From positions 1 through 64,000 of the forward strand of contig CAVSEK010000002.1 in the NCBI GenBank assembly GCA_963726975.1: a stretch of DNA of 64,000 bases, given 5' to 3'. The position numbers and the translations under genes were made by a program. Below are positions 1 through 8,497 of this stretch, in pieces (the stretch's first letter is position 1; every line of letters begins with the position of its first letter). The notes beneath the pieces are model-generated. The model did no database searches and had not been told where the DNA came from. It worked only from the letters and a program-made list of their open reading frames with translations. The DNA comes from CAVSEK01 sp963726975. GTDB lineage: Bacteria > Actinomycetota > Actinomycetes > Mycobacteriales > SCTD01.

Positions 1-125
1 CCATGAAGTGCTACGCGTCCACTGTGCGGTTCCCGAGACACGGGCACCGCCACCCGGGGCTCCGGGATCCCTGCTCTGCAGGTGGTCCTGCGGGCATCTC
101 GGGTGGCGCCCGGCTCGACAAGTGT
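1..125 (+). other. 23S-5S rRNA internal transcribed spacer (partial)
   Basis: The window opens just upstream of the 5S gene. The block around 11-35 (ACGCGTCCACTGTGCGGTTC) is the kind of sequence commonly found in actinobacterial 23S-5S spacers, as I recall it. No tRNA is visible here. The 23S gene itself must lie just left of the window. Any reading frame through this stretch is incidental. Confidence 0.75.
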
Positions 126-241
126 CACGGCGGCCATGGCGAGAGGGAAACGCCCGGCTCCATTCCGAACCCGGAAGCTAAGCCTTTCAGCGCCGATGGT
201 ACTGCACGGGAGACTGTGTGGGAGAGTAGGACGCCGCCGGA
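126..241 (+). rRNA. rrf: 5S ribosomal RNA
   Basis: This is the last gene of an rRNA operon and gives the 5S RNA of the large ribosomal subunit. The highly conserved core is present, including AACGCCCGGCTCCATTCCGA, CCGGAAGCTAAGCCTTTCAG, the GATGGTACTGCA segment and GGGAGAGTAGGACGCCGCCG. The two ends pair: CGGCGGC at 128-134 with GCCGCCG at 233-239, forming helix I and setting a length of about 116 nt. The exact ends could be off by 2-3 nt. Confidence 0.96.
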
Positions 242-252
242 CTTCAACCCCT

Positions 253-290
253 CACGACGAGGGCCACCCCACCGGGTGGCCCTCGTCGTG
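253..290 (+). terminator. rRNA operon terminator
   Basis: A perfect 16-bp inverted repeat (253-268 with 275-290) with a 6-nt loop follows the 5S gene by 11 nt. There is no T-run, which is usual for actinobacterial hairpin terminators. It separates the rRNA operon from the downstream lipoprotein gene. Confidence 0.9.
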
Positions 291-324
291 CGTTCCAGGA
301 CCAGACCCGCGGAGGCCTCCCGCC

Positions 325-1428
325 GTGCGACGAGCAGCACCCGTGACCGCCCTGCTGGCGGCCGGGCTGCTCGCGGCGGGCTGCAGCTCGGGGCCCGCTC
401 CGGTCGGGGCGCCGCCGCCCGCCGCAGGTCCCGCGGTGTCGAGCCCGACAGAGGGCTCTGCCCCGCCCTCCGCGCCGAGCCGGCGTCCCGTCGCCGCCCC
501 GCCACCGGGGACGGCCACCGGGGAGCCGGTGACGATCGCGTTCGCCGGCGACACGCACTTCGAGCGCGGCCTCGTCGACGGCCGGGTCCCTGCCGGGTTC
601 GCCGACGTGCTGCGCGCCGCGGACGTCGCCATGGTCAACCTCGAGACGGCCGTGACCTCACGAGGGGAGGCCGCGAGCAAGCAGTACGTCTTCCGCGGTC
701 CCGCCTCGGCGCTGGACGGTCTCACCTCGGCCGGGATCGACGTCGTCACCCTCGCGAACAACCACGGCGAGGACTACGGGCGGACCGGGCTGCTCGACAC
801 CCTCGACGCCGCTGCGGCGCACCGGTTGCCCCTGGTCGGGGCCGGTCGCGACGCCGACCAGGCGTACGCGCCGTTCCGCACGACCGTGAAGGGGCAGCGT
901 CTGGCCTTCCTCGGAGCGACCCAGGTGCTCGACTCCTCGGTGAAGGCGGCCTGGACGGCCGGTCCGGGCAAGCCCGGGCTGGCGTCCGCCTACGAGGTCG
1001 ACCGGCTGGTGGCGGCGGTGCGCGAGGCGCGGGCGACCAGCGACACCGTCGTCGTCTTCCTGCACTGGGGGGTGGAGCGGTCCCCCTGCCCCCCTCCCCA
1101 GGCGACGACGATCGCCCGGACGCTGGCGGACGCCGGCGCCGACGTCGTCGTGGGCAGCCACGCCCACGTGCTGCTCGGGGACGGCCGGCTGGGCGGCGCC
1201 TACGTCGCCTACGGGCTCGGGAACTTCCTCTTCTACAGCGCGTCCGGCGCGACCGCCCAGACCGGCGTGCTCACCCTGACCGTCCGGGGGCGCGCCACCA
1301 CCGGGGCGCGGTTCGACCCCGGCGTCATCACGGCCATGCGGCCCGTCCCCCTGACCGGCGCCGCGCGCGATCGGGCGCTGCGCGAGCGCGAGCAGCGCCG
1401 GACCTGCACCGGGCTGGAGCCGCTCTAG
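325..1428 (+). CDS. CapA/PgsA-family metallophosphatase lipoprotein
   Basis: About 367 aa. The GTG at 325 was chosen because GGAGG at 311-315 lies 9 nt upstream and because the protein then begins with a clean lipoprotein signal: hydrophobic stretch LLAAGLLAAG and cysteine 20. Any longer reading would run back through the terminator and 5S gene. The mature part has CapA-family motifs: FAGDTHFERG near the start, NLETAVT, NNHGEDYG, FLHWGVE, VVGSHAHV and YGLGNFLF, which form the metal site of this calcineurin-like fold. Family members are linked to capsule or poly-gamma-glutamate metabolism, but no capsule genes lie nearby, so the substrate is unknown. It is probably anchored on the outer face of the membrane. 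Its stop overlaps that of the convergent PAP2 gene. Confidence 0.88.
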   Translation: MRRAAPVTALLAAGLLAAGCSSGPAPVGAPPPAAGPAVSSPTEGSAPPSAPSRRPVAAPPPGTATGEPVTIAFAGDTHFERGLVDGRVPAGFADVLRAADVAMVNLETAVTSRGEAASKQYVFRGPASALDGLTSAGIDVVTLANNHGEDYGRTGLLDTLDAAAAHRLPLVGAGRDADQAYAPFRTTVKGQRLAFLGATQVLDSSVKAAWTAGPGKPGLASAYEVDRLVAAVREARATSDTVVVFLHWGVERSPCPPPQATTIARTLADAGADVVVGSHAHVLLGDGRLGGAYVAYGLGNFLFYSASGATAQTGVLTLTVRGRATTGARFDPGVITAMRPVPLTGAARDRALREREQRRTCTGLEPL

Positions 1429-2408
1429 GTGCGTGCGACGGCCCGCCGGGCCCGCCGGGCGTCGACCCGCGGGAGGAGCGCGGCGACCGCAGCCACCGAG
1501 GCCCCGGCGTACGCCCAGCCGAGCAGCACGTCGACGACGTAGTGCTCCCCGCCGTACACCAGGGTGAAGGTCATGGCGGCCAGGTAGCCGGAGAGCAGCG
1601 TGCGGCCGAGCCGCCGGCAGTACGGCCACGCCAGCAGGACGATGAGCATCGGCACGGCGCTGTGCAGCGACGGGATCGCCGCCACCGGGTTGGCGTAGGC
1701 CTCACCCCGCTGCACCGCGTTGTGGATGGTCGGGATCCCGCTGACGGCCAGGGTGTGCGGGGTGACCCGCACGACCGGCGACAGCAGGTCGGGGTGCGTC
1801 GTGCTGGCCAGCCACGGCGGCTCGGCCGGGAACAGCGCGTACGTCGACAGCGTCGCTGCGGTGAGCACGACCAGGCTCCAGGCGAAGCGCCGGAACCGCT
1901 CGTAGGAGCGCGCCCACAGCCCCGCCGCGACGGCCGTGGGCACCACGAAGTGGCTCATGTAGACGGGCACGACCGCGTAGTCGTACCAGGCGGGCACGGC
2001 GCGGTAGAGGTGCTCCTGCAGCCACACCGTCGGCACCCGGCCGCCGGTGGCCCAGCCGAAGAGCGCCTCGTCGGCCCGCAGCTGCGGCAGCACGTGCGCC
2101 CGGCCGACGAGGTCCTTGGCGAAGCCGCGCAGGGTGTCGTAGGCGAACAGCACCGCCAGCAGCGGCAGCCAGTCGTGGACCACGGCGCGGCGCCACGCCC
2201 GCCCGTCCCCGCCGACGACGCCGTACAGCAGCAGGAGCAGCCACGCGGTCACGACCTCGCGGCCCGTGGGGAAGCCGAAGAAGGCCGACACCAGCGCGAA
2301 GGCCGCCGCGGAGCCGAGCAGCAGCCGACGCCGGTGGACCGGTCGCCGGCTCCCCACCTGCCAGGGGGAGGGGCGCAGCGCCGGCTCTCCCTCCAGCAGC
2401 TGCGACAC
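1425..2408 (-). CDS. PAP2 / inositolphosphotransferase-like membrane protein
   Basis: 327 aa, polytopic, with at least five hydrophobic segments. The C-terminal half carries the phosphatase signature AIPSLHSAVP and GGEHYVVDVLLGW, which supply the two catalytic histidines and Asp of the PAP2 / inositol-phosphorylceramide-synthase-like superfamily (PAP2_3 type). The expected role is phosphate-headgroup transfer or hydrolysis on a lipid at the outer membrane face; the lipid is unknown. It starts at a GTG with no Shine-Dalgarno sequence, but a TAGGCT -10 box ends 6 nt upstream, so the mRNA is probably leaderless. It is convergent with the CapA-like gene and their stop codons share a CTAG. Confidence 0.87.
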   Translation of the reverse strand: MSQLLEGEPALRPSPWQVGSRRPVHRRRLLLGSAAAFALVSAFFGFPTGREVVTAWLLLLLYGVVGGDGRAWRRAVVHDWLPLLAVLFAYDTLRGFAKDLVGRAHVLPQLRADEALFGWATGGRVPTVWLQEHLYRAVPAWYDYAVVPVYMSHFVVPTAVAAGLWARSYERFRRFAWSLVVLTAATLSTYALFPAEPPWLASTTHPDLLSPVVRVTPHTLAVSGIPTIHNAVQRGEAYANPVAAIPSLHSAVPMLIVLLAWPYCRRLGRTLLSGYLAAMTFTLVYGGEHYVVDVLLGWAYAGASVAAVAALLPRVDARRARRAVART

Positions 2409-2414
2409 GCTCCG

Positions 2415-2424
2415 AGCCTAGGCT
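2415..2424. promoter_or_regulatory. Overlapping divergent -10 elements (PAP2 / leuS)
   Basis: The perfect palindrome AGCCTAGGCT contains TAGGCT on both strands. The minus-strand copy (2420-2415) ends 6 nt before the PAP2 GTG. The plus-strand copy (2419-2424) would start leuS transcription near 2431, leaving a leader of about 40 nt. Both genes would depend on the same ten base pairs. No convincing -35 boxes were seen. Confidence 0.6.
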
Positions 2425-2470
2425 GGACGAGCAGTCCGCCCGCCCGGGCGCACGCAGCGAGAGGACGACC

Positions 2471-4945
2471 GTGACCGAGGCCCCGCCCGCCCAGGACGAG
2501 CGCGCGTACGACCCGCACGCCGTGCAGGACCGCTGGCTGCCGGTGTGGGACCGCCTCGACCTCTACCGCGCCGGGCGGCGCGACGGGGCTCCGAAGACCT
2601 ACGTGCTCGACATGTTCCCGTACCCCAGCGGCGACCTGCACATGGGGCACGCGGAGGCGTGGGGCCTGGCGGACGTGCTCGCCCGCTACTGGATGCGCCG
2701 CGGGCACGACGTGCTCCACCCGGTCGGCTGGGACTCCTTCGGCCTGCCGGCGGAGAACGCCGCCATCAAGCGCGACGAGCACCCGGCGACCTACACGTAC
2801 GCCAACATCGAGACGCAGGCCGAGTCGTTCCGCCGGTACGCCGTCAGCTTCGACTGGTCGCGGCGGCTGCACACGTCGGACCCGGAGTACTACCGCTGGA
2901 CGCAGTGGTTGTTCCTGCGCTTCCGCGAGCGGGGGCTGGCCTACCGCAAGAGCTCGGCGGTCAACTGGTGCCCGAAGGACCAGACCGTGCTCGCCAACGA
3001 GCAGGTGGTGCAGGGGGCCTGCGAGCGCTGCGGCACCCCGGTCACCAAGCGCGAGCTGACCCAGTGGTTCTTCCGGGTCACCGAGTACGCCGACCGGCTG
3101 CTCGCCGACATGGAGCAGCTGCGCGGCCGCTGGCCCGACCGCGTGCTCAAGATGCAGGAGAACTGGATCGGCCGGTCCCAGGGCGCCCACGTCGACTTCG
3201 TCGTCGGCGAGCGGGTCGTCACGGTCTTCACCACCCGGCCGGACACGCTGTACGGCGCGACCTTCTTCGTCGTGGCGGCCGACGCGCCCCTGGCGCTGGA
3301 GCTGTGCGCGCCCGAGCAGCGCGAGGCGCTCGAGGCCTACCGGGAGCAGGTCCGCGCGCTGTCGGACATCGACCGGCAGTCCACCGACCGGCCCAAGACC
3401 GGCGTCGACCTCGGCGTCACCGCGCTCAACCCGGTGACCGGTGAGCAGGTCCCGGTCTACGCCGCCGACTACGTGCTCGCCGACTACGGCACCGGCGCCA
3501 TCATGGCCGTGCCGGCGCACGACCAGCGCGACCTGGACTTCGCCCGTGCCTTCGGCCTGCCGGTGCGGGTGGTCGTCGACACCGGCCAGCCCGACCCCGG
3601 CGAGACCGGGGGAGCGACTGCCGGTGACGGCGTGCTGGTCAACAGCGGCCCGTACGACGGCCTGCGCAAGGCCGAGGCGATCGAGCGGGTCGTCGCCGAC
3701 CTCGAGGCGCGCGGTGGCGGGAAGGGCGCCGTCAACTACCGGCTGCGCGACTGGCTGCTGTCCCGCCAGCGCTTCTGGGGCACCCCCATCCCGATCGTGC
3801 ACTGCCCGTCGTGCGGCGAGGTCGCCGTGCCGGACGACCAGCTGCCCGTCGAGCTGCCCGACCTGCGCGGCGACGCGCTCAAGCCGGCCGGCACCTCGCC
3901 GCTGGGTGCGGCCACCGACTGGGTGAGCACGACCTGCCCGTCCTGCGGCGGGCCGGCGCAGCGCGACACCGACACCATGGACACGTTCGTCGACTCGTCC
4001 TGGTACTACCTGCGCTACTGCTCGCCGCGCCACGAGGGCGGACCGTTCGACGTCGCCGCGGTGCGCGAGTGGATGCCGGTCGCGCAGTACGTCGGCGGCG
4101 TCGAGCACGCGATCCTGCACCTGCTCTACAGCCGGTTCTTCATGAAGGTCCTGCACGACATGGGCCTCGTCGAGCCGGTGGAGCCCTTCGCCGCGCTCAT
4201 GAACCAGGGCCAGGTCGTCAACCAGGGCAAGGCCATGAGCAAGTCGCTCGGCAACGGCGTCGACCTGGGTCAGCAGCTGTCGGCGTACGGCGTCGACGCG
4301 GTGCGCCTGACGATCGTCTTCGCCGGCCCCCCGGAGGACGACATCGACTGGGCGGACGTGTCGCCGTCGGGCTCGGTGAAGTACCTGTCGCGGGTGCTGC
4401 GCCTGGCCGCGGACGTCGCGGCGCTCCCGGGGGGCGGCGCCCGCGACGAGGTCGTCGACCGCGCGGTCGCCCGCAGCGTCGACGAGGTGACCCGCCTCGT
4501 CGAGGGCCAGCGGCTCAACGTCGGGATCGCGCGGCTCATGGAGCTCACGTCGGCGCTGCGCAAGGGCGTCGACGCGGCGCAGCCCGCGGCGGGCTCGCTG
4601 CGCGAGGGCGTCGAGGCGCTCGCGACGATGCTGTCCTGCTACGTGCCCTACACGGCCGAGGAGGTCTGGTCGCGGCTCGGGCACGACGTCGAGGCCGGCG
4701 ACTCGGTGCACGACAGCACCTGGCCGACCGCCGACCCTGCCCTGCTCGTCGAGGACACCGTCACCTGCGTCGTGCAGGTGGCGGGCAAGGTCCGCGAGCG
4801 GCTGGAGGTGCCGCCCGGCATCGGGGAGGACGAGCTGCGCGAGCTCGCGCTCGCCTCGGACGGCGTGGTCCGCACGCTGGACGGGCGCGGCGTGCGGACC
4901 GTGGTCGTGCGGGCGCCGCGGCTCGTCAACGTCGTGCCCGCCTGA
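2471..4945 (+). CDS. leuS: Leucine--tRNA ligase
   Basis: 824 aa, full length for bacterial LeuRS, a class I aminoacyl-tRNA synthetase that charges tRNA-Leu in the cytoplasm. Signature motifs: PYPSGDLHMGH (HIGH motif), the editing-domain segment ending GTGAIMAVPAHDQRD, a zinc-ribbon pair CPSCGE and CPSCGG, and GKAMSKSLGN (KMSKS loop) near residue 589. The first lysine of KMSKS is Ala here; from memory that is common in actinobacterial LeuRS. GTG at 2471 is preceded by GAGAGG with suitable spacing. A 5' leader from the shared divergent promoter is likely. It is convergent with the EamA gene, 6 nt away. Confidence 0.97.
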   Translation: MTEAPPAQDERAYDPHAVQDRWLPVWDRLDLYRAGRRDGAPKTYVLDMFPYPSGDLHMGHAEAWGLADVLARYWMRRGHDVLHPVGWDSFGLPAENAAIKRDEHPATYTYANIETQAESFRRYAVSFDWSRRLHTSDPEYYRWTQWLFLRFRERGLAYRKSSAVNWCPKDQTVLANEQVVQGACERCGTPVTKRELTQWFFRVTEYADRLLADMEQLRGRWPDRVLKMQENWIGRSQGAHVDFVVGERVVTVFTTRPDTLYGATFFVVAADAPLALELCAPEQREALEAYREQVRALSDIDRQSTDRPKTGVDLGVTALNPVTGEQVPVYAADYVLADYGTGAIMAVPAHDQRDLDFARAFGLPVRVVVDTGQPDPGETGGATAGDGVLVNSGPYDGLRKAEAIERVVADLEARGGGKGAVNYRLRDWLLSRQRFWGTPIPIVHCPSCGEVAVPDDQLPVELPDLRGDALKPAGTSPLGAATDWVSTTCPSCGGPAQRDTDTMDTFVDSSWYYLRYCSPRHEGGPFDVAAVREWMPVAQYVGGVEHAILHLLYSRFFMKVLHDMGLVEPVEPFAALMNQGQVVNQGKAMSKSLGNGVDLGQQLSAYGVDAVRLTIVFAGPPEDDIDWADVSPSGSVKYLSRVLRLAADVAALPGGGARDEVVDRAVARSVDEVTRLVEGQRLNVGIARLMELTSALRKGVDAAQPAAGSLREGVEALATMLSCYVPYTAEEVWSRLGHDVEAGDSVHDSTWPTADPALLVEDTVTCVVQVAGKVRERLEVPPGIGEDELRELALASDGVVRTLDGRGVRTVVVRAPRLVNVVPA

Positions 4946-4951
4946 CGGCGG

Positions 4952-5905
4952 TCAGACCAGCGCGACCTGCTCGTGCGGGGTCGTCGCCGCCGGCGCGGGC
5001 CGCTCGTCGAGGCGCACCAGCGCGATGCCGCCCAGCACGAGCAGGCCGCCGACCAGCTGCACGGCGCCCAGTCCCTGACCCACGAGCAGCCAGGCGAACA
5101 GGACCGCGAAGAGCACCTCGGTGAGCCCGACGAAGGACGACACCGTGGCGCCGAGCAGCCGCGCGGCGGCGATCCCGGCGACGTACGCCACGACCGCCGC
5201 GACCAGGGCGAGGCCGAGCACCGGGACCAGCCAGGACACCTGCGCGCCGGAGAGCACGACGTCGGTCCGCGGCGCGGCGAGCGGCAGCACGCCGACCGCT
5301 CCTGCGGCGAGCAGCAGCGCGCCGCCGACGGCCAGGCCGCCCCAGGCGACGACGAGCGGCGGGAGCGCGTCGCCGTCGGTGCTCGCGGACACGACGAAGT
5401 AGACGGCGAGCCCGACGGCCGCGCCGAGCCCCCACAGCACCCCCACCGGGTCGACGTCGGCGGCCCCGAGGAGGTCGAGGACCAGGCCGAGCCCGACGAG
5501 GCACAGCGCCGCGCCGCCGAGCGTGAGCCGTCCGGGACGGGAGCCCGAGCGCAACCACACCCAGAGCACGACGAGCAGGGTGCCGGAGTACTCCAGCAGC
5601 AGGGCGACGGCGACCGACAGGTGCTGGACGGCCTGGAAGTAGCACAGCTGCGCTGCCGTCACCGCGAACAGGCCGTACGCGCCGAGCAGCGGCAGGCCGC
5701 GCCGCAGCCGGTCTCCGGTGCCGCGCAGCTGCAGCGCCGCGGGCACGGTGAGCACGAGGGCGGCGAGCACGATGCGGACGGTCACCGCGGAGCCGGGCGT
5801 CCAGCCGGCGTCGATGAGGCTCGAGGCGAAGGCGCCCGAGGTGCCGAAGGTGCCGGCCGAGAGCAGGGCCAGACCCAGCCCGGCCGAGCTGCTGCGCGTC
5901 GCCAC
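4952..5905 (-). CDS. EamA/DMT-family transporter
   Basis: 317 aa with about ten hydrophobic segments in two halves, the pattern of EamA (drug/metabolite transporter) exporters. The first repeat begins with the GTFGTSGAFASSL helix and the second half has VSSFVGLTEVLFAVLFAWLL, a typical EamA end motif. The substrate cannot be read from sequence; relatives export amino acids or other small metabolites. GTG at 5905 is backed by a strong AGGAGG Shine-Dalgarno on the minus strand. It is divergent from the CGNR gene and convergent with leuS. Confidence 0.88.
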   Translation of the reverse strand: MATRSSSAGLGLALLSAGTFGTSGAFASSLIDAGWTPGSAVTVRIVLAALVLTVPAALQLRGTGDRLRRGLPLLGAYGLFAVTAAQLCYFQAVQHLSVAVALLLEYSGTLLVVLWVWLRSGSRPGRLTLGGAALCLVGLGLVLDLLGAADVDPVGVLWGLGAAVGLAVYFVVSASTDGDALPPLVVAWGGLAVGGALLLAAGAVGVLPLAAPRTDVVLSGAQVSWLVPVLGLALVAAVVAYVAGIAAARLLGATVSSFVGLTEVLFAVLFAWLLVGQGLGAVQLVGGLLVLGGIALVRLDERPAPAATTPHEQVALV

Positions 5906-5990
5906 GGTCCTCCTGTCAGGGGCAATGTCTCGCCACGACCATTACGGTGGGGCCTGTCGGAGAGTAGCGGTCGAGGTGAAAGGGGTCAAC

Positions 5991-6539
5991 GTGCTGTTCA
6001 CCCATGACACCGAGGTCGCGCTGGCGGGCGCCGCAGCCCTGGTCAACACCGCGGTCGCACCGGGCCGGGCCGAGGGGCTGCCGGACGTGGCGGCGCTGGC
6101 GGCCTTCACCCGCGACTGGTCGTGGACGGGCGACCTGCGGGGCGACGCGCGCGAGCTCGACGAGGTGCGGGCGCTCCGGCCCCGGCTGCGGGCGCTCTGG
6201 GCCGGCGACGAGGGGGCGGTCGTGGCGCTGGTCAACGACCTGCTCCGCGAGGGCAGCGCGCTGCCCCAGCTGGTCACGCACGGCGGGTGGGGATGGCACC
6301 TGCACGCCACGGCCCCGCACGCCCCGCTGGCGCACCGGATGGCGGTCGAGGCGGCGATGGCCCTCGTCGACGTCGTGCGGGCCGGCGAGCTGTCGCGCCT
6401 GCGGGTGTGCGCGGCCGAGCGCTGCGACGACGTGCTCGTCGACCTGTCCAAGAACCGCTCGCGGCTCTTCTGCGGGACCGCGTGCGCGAACCGCACGCAC
6501 GTGGCCGCGTTCCGCGCGCGGCGCGCACCGGGCCCGTGA
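5991..6539 (+). CDS. CGNR zinc-finger transcriptional regulator
   Basis: About 182 aa. The N-terminal part (FTHDTEVALAGAAALVNT) is the ABATE-type ligand domain of CGNR proteins. The C-terminus has the stress-regulator zinc knuckle: Cys in RLRVCAAERC, the DLSKNRSRLFC segment and CANR. The name-giving CGNR reads CANR here. The family comprises predicted DNA-binding regulators. Start GTG 5991 follows AAAGGGG; GTG 5976 in the same frame is an alternative that adds five residues. Its stop overlaps the DegV gene's GTG by four bases, so the two are probably co-translated. Confidence 0.85.
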   Translation: MLFTHDTEVALAGAAALVNTAVAPGRAEGLPDVAALAAFTRDWSWTGDLRGDARELDEVRALRPRLRALWAGDEGAVVALVNDLLREGSALPQLVTHGGWGWHLHATAPHAPLAHRMAVEAAMALVDVVRAGELSRLRVCAAERCDDVLVDLSKNRSRLFCGTACANRTHVAAFRARRAPGP

Positions 6540-7399
6540 ACTCCCGCCGGCGGACCTCCCGCGTCGCCGTGGTCACCGACAGCACGGCCTACCTGCCGGC
6601 CGACCTCGTCGAGCGGCACCGCCTCGGTGTGGTGCCGCTGCACGTCGTGCTGGGGCGCCAGACCGGTGAGGAGGGCCGGCAGGTGTCGCCGGACGACGTC
6701 GCGGAGGCCCTGCGCGACCGGCGCGCCCGGGTCACGACGTCGCGCCCCACGCCGGCCGAGCTGGCCGCGGCCTACCGGCGCAGCGGGGCCGAGGCGGTCG
6801 TGTCTATCCACCTGTCGGCGGAGCTGTCGGGGACGGTGGCCGCCGCCCGGCTCGCAGCGGACTCGGTGGCGGCGGAGGGCCTGGACGTGGTGGTCGTCGA
6901 CTCCCGCACGGTGGCGATGGGTCTGGGCTTCGCCGTGCTCGCGGCCGCCCGCGCGGCGGCGGGAGGGGCGGACGTGAGCGAGGTCGTCGCCGCTGCGGAG
7001 CGCTCGGCGGCAGCGAGCACGCTGCTGTTCTACGTGGACACGCTGGAGCACCTGCGCCGCGGGGGCCGCACCGGCGCCGCGCAGGCCCTCGTCGGCACGG
7101 CACTGGGCGTCAAGCCGCTGCTGCAGGTGGTCGACGGGTCGATCGCCCCCCGGGAGAAGGTGCGGACGACCGCCCGGGCGCTGGCGCGCCTGGAGGACCT
7201 CGCCGTCGAGGCGGCGGGCGACCGGCCGGTCGAGCTGGCCGTGCACCACCTCGCGGCGCCCGAGAGGGCTGGCCTGCTCGCCGAGCGGCTGCGGCGCCGG
7301 CTGCCCCGCGTCCTGGCGCTGCACGTCGTGCAGGTGGGAGCCGTCGTCGGCGCGCACGCCGGACCGGGCCTGCTCGGCGTGGTCGTCGCCCGACGCTGA
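6536..7399 (+). CDS. DegV-family fatty-acid-binding protein
   Basis: 287 aa. Characteristic segments: VAVVTDSTAYLPADL at the N-terminus, TTSRPTPAEL, SIHLSAELSGTVAAAR, and LFYVDTLEHLRRGGR followed by LGVKPLL. DegV proteins bind fatty acids and in Gram-positives can serve as FakB-type subunits presenting a fatty acid to a kinase; no fakA-like kinase is in this window. The GTG at 6536 lies in a GTGA overlap with the CGNR stop. An internal GTG at 6569 is possible but would drop the basic N-terminus. It sits just upstream of the com genes, as in several actinobacteria. Confidence 0.9.
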   Translation: MNSRRRTSRVAVVTDSTAYLPADLVERHRLGVVPLHVVLGRQTGEEGRQVSPDDVAEALRDRRARVTTSRPTPAELAAAYRRSGAEAVVSIHLSAELSGTVAAARLAADSVAAEGLDVVVVDSRTVAMGLGFAVLAAARAAAGGADVSEVVAAAERSAAASTLLFYVDTLEHLRRGGRTGAAQALVGTALGVKPLLQVVDGSIAPREKVRTTARALARLEDLAVEAAGDRPVELAVHHLAAPERAGLLAERLRRRLPRVLALHVVQVGAVVGAHAGPGLLGVVVARR

Positions 7400-7492
7400 C
7401 ACCGGGGGCCGTCGGGACCGGCGCTCCGTCCCCAGGGCGCGGCCCCGTCCACAGCGACCTGCGAGGAGCACGCTCGCCCCGCGCCGCCTGCC

Positions 7493-7498
7493 TACGGT
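7493..7498 (+). promoter_or_regulatory. comEA -10 element (leaderless)
   Basis: TACGGT ends 6 nt before the comEA GTG at 7505, where no Shine-Dalgarno is present. This is the geometry expected of an actinobacterial leaderless transcript. Confidence 0.55.
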
Positions 7499-7504
7499 CC
7501 GGCG

Positions 7505-8497
7505 GTGCCGTCCCTGCGCCGTCCTCCGTCCCCCGACCCGGCGGTGCACCGGCGCCTGGCGGTCCTGCTGCCCGCGCCGGTCGGGTGGGTGCCGGGTGGT
7601 CCCGGACCGGCCGGCCCGCGGGTGGGCGGGCACGGCGCGGACGAGGTCGGCGGGCACGGCGAGGACAGCGGCGAGGACAGCGGCGGGGGCAGCGGGGACG
7701 CGTGGGGGACCGGGCTCCCGGGGGAGGAGGCGGTGCGGGACCGGTGGGTGCGGGACGGACCGTCGGACGCCTCGGCGGTCGCGCCGGACGGCCCGTCCGC
7801 AGTCCCGGCGGCCCCCGGTGCAGCGACGCGCCCGGGGGACGCGCGCCACGGCGCAGGCGGCGGGACGGGCGTCCTCGACGCCTGGCGCGCCGCACGCGTC
7901 GACCCCGGACGCCGCGGCCTGGTCGTGCTCGCCCTCGTGGGGCTGCTCGCCGCGGCGTTGAGCGCCGGCGTGGTCCTGCGCGGCCGGCCGTCTCCCGTGC
8001 CGGCGCCCGACGTGGTCCGCAGCGGTGCACCGGTCCCCGGCAGCGCCGGGGGTGCGTCGCCCGGCCCGGGCGGCGAGGTGGTCGTGTCGGTCGGTGGCCG
8101 GGTCGCGCACCCCGGCCTGCTGCGCCTGCCGGCGGGCAGCCGGGTCGACGACGCCGTCCGCGCGGCCGGGGGTGCCGCTCCTGACGCCGACCTCACCGGG
8201 CTCAACCTCGCGAGGCGGCTCGTGGACGGCGAGCAGGTGCTCGTCGGCGTCCCTCCGGGCACCGGTGTCGCCGCTCCGGGCGGGGCCGGAGGCGCGGGTG
8301 CCCGGGGGCTCGTCGACCTCAACACCGCGACGACGGCCGACCTCGACGCCCTGCCGGGGGTGGGCCCGGTGCTCGCGCAGCGCATCGTCGACTGGCGCAC
8401 CGAGCACGGCCGGTTCGGCAGCGTCGACCAGCTGCGCGAGGTGGAGGGGATCGGCGAGAGCAAGTACGCCCAGATCAAGGCGAAGGTGGCCGTGTGA
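7505..8497 (+). CDS. comEA: ComEA-like DNA-binding competence protein
   Basis: 330 aa. A long low-complexity N-terminus of about 135 residues, rich in Gly, Pro, Asp and Ser, includes a tandem GEDS-type repeat near 7660-7700. It is followed by one membrane segment (RGLVVLALVGLLAAALSAGVV). Outside the membrane are an SLBB-like domain (VVVSVGGRVAHPGLLRLP) and a C-terminal helix-hairpin-helix pair (DLNTATTADLDALPGVGP and VEGIGESKYAQIKAKV) that binds DNA. In competent bacteria ComEA takes up double-stranded DNA and passes it to ComEC. It is four-base overlapped with comEC. The start fits a leaderless promoter; a shorter protein from an internal start cannot be excluded. Confidence 0.88.
   Translation: MPSLRRPPSPDPAVHRRLAVLLPAPVGWVPGGPGPAGPRVGGHGADEVGGHGEDSGEDSGGGSGDAWGTGLPGEEAVRDRWVRDGPSDASAVAPDGPSAVPAAPGAATRPGDARHGAGGGTGVLDAWRAARVDPGRRGLVVLALVGLLAAALSAGVVLRGRPSPVPAPDVVRSGAPVPGSAGGASPGPGGEVVVSVGGRVAHPGLLRLPAGSRVDDAVRAAGGAAPDADLTGLNLARRLVDGEQVLVGVPPGTGVAAPGGAGGAGARGLVDLNTATTADLDALPGVGPVLAQRIVDWRTEHGRFGSVDQLREVEGIGESKYAQIKAKVAV

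Noticed and set aside
3..2474. Long plus-strand frames beginning in the 23S-5S spacer and running through the 5S gene
   Set aside because: They cross the 5S RNA and its terminator and do not match any family until the CapA-like lipoprotein frame, which has its own Shine-Dalgarno and signal peptide at 325.
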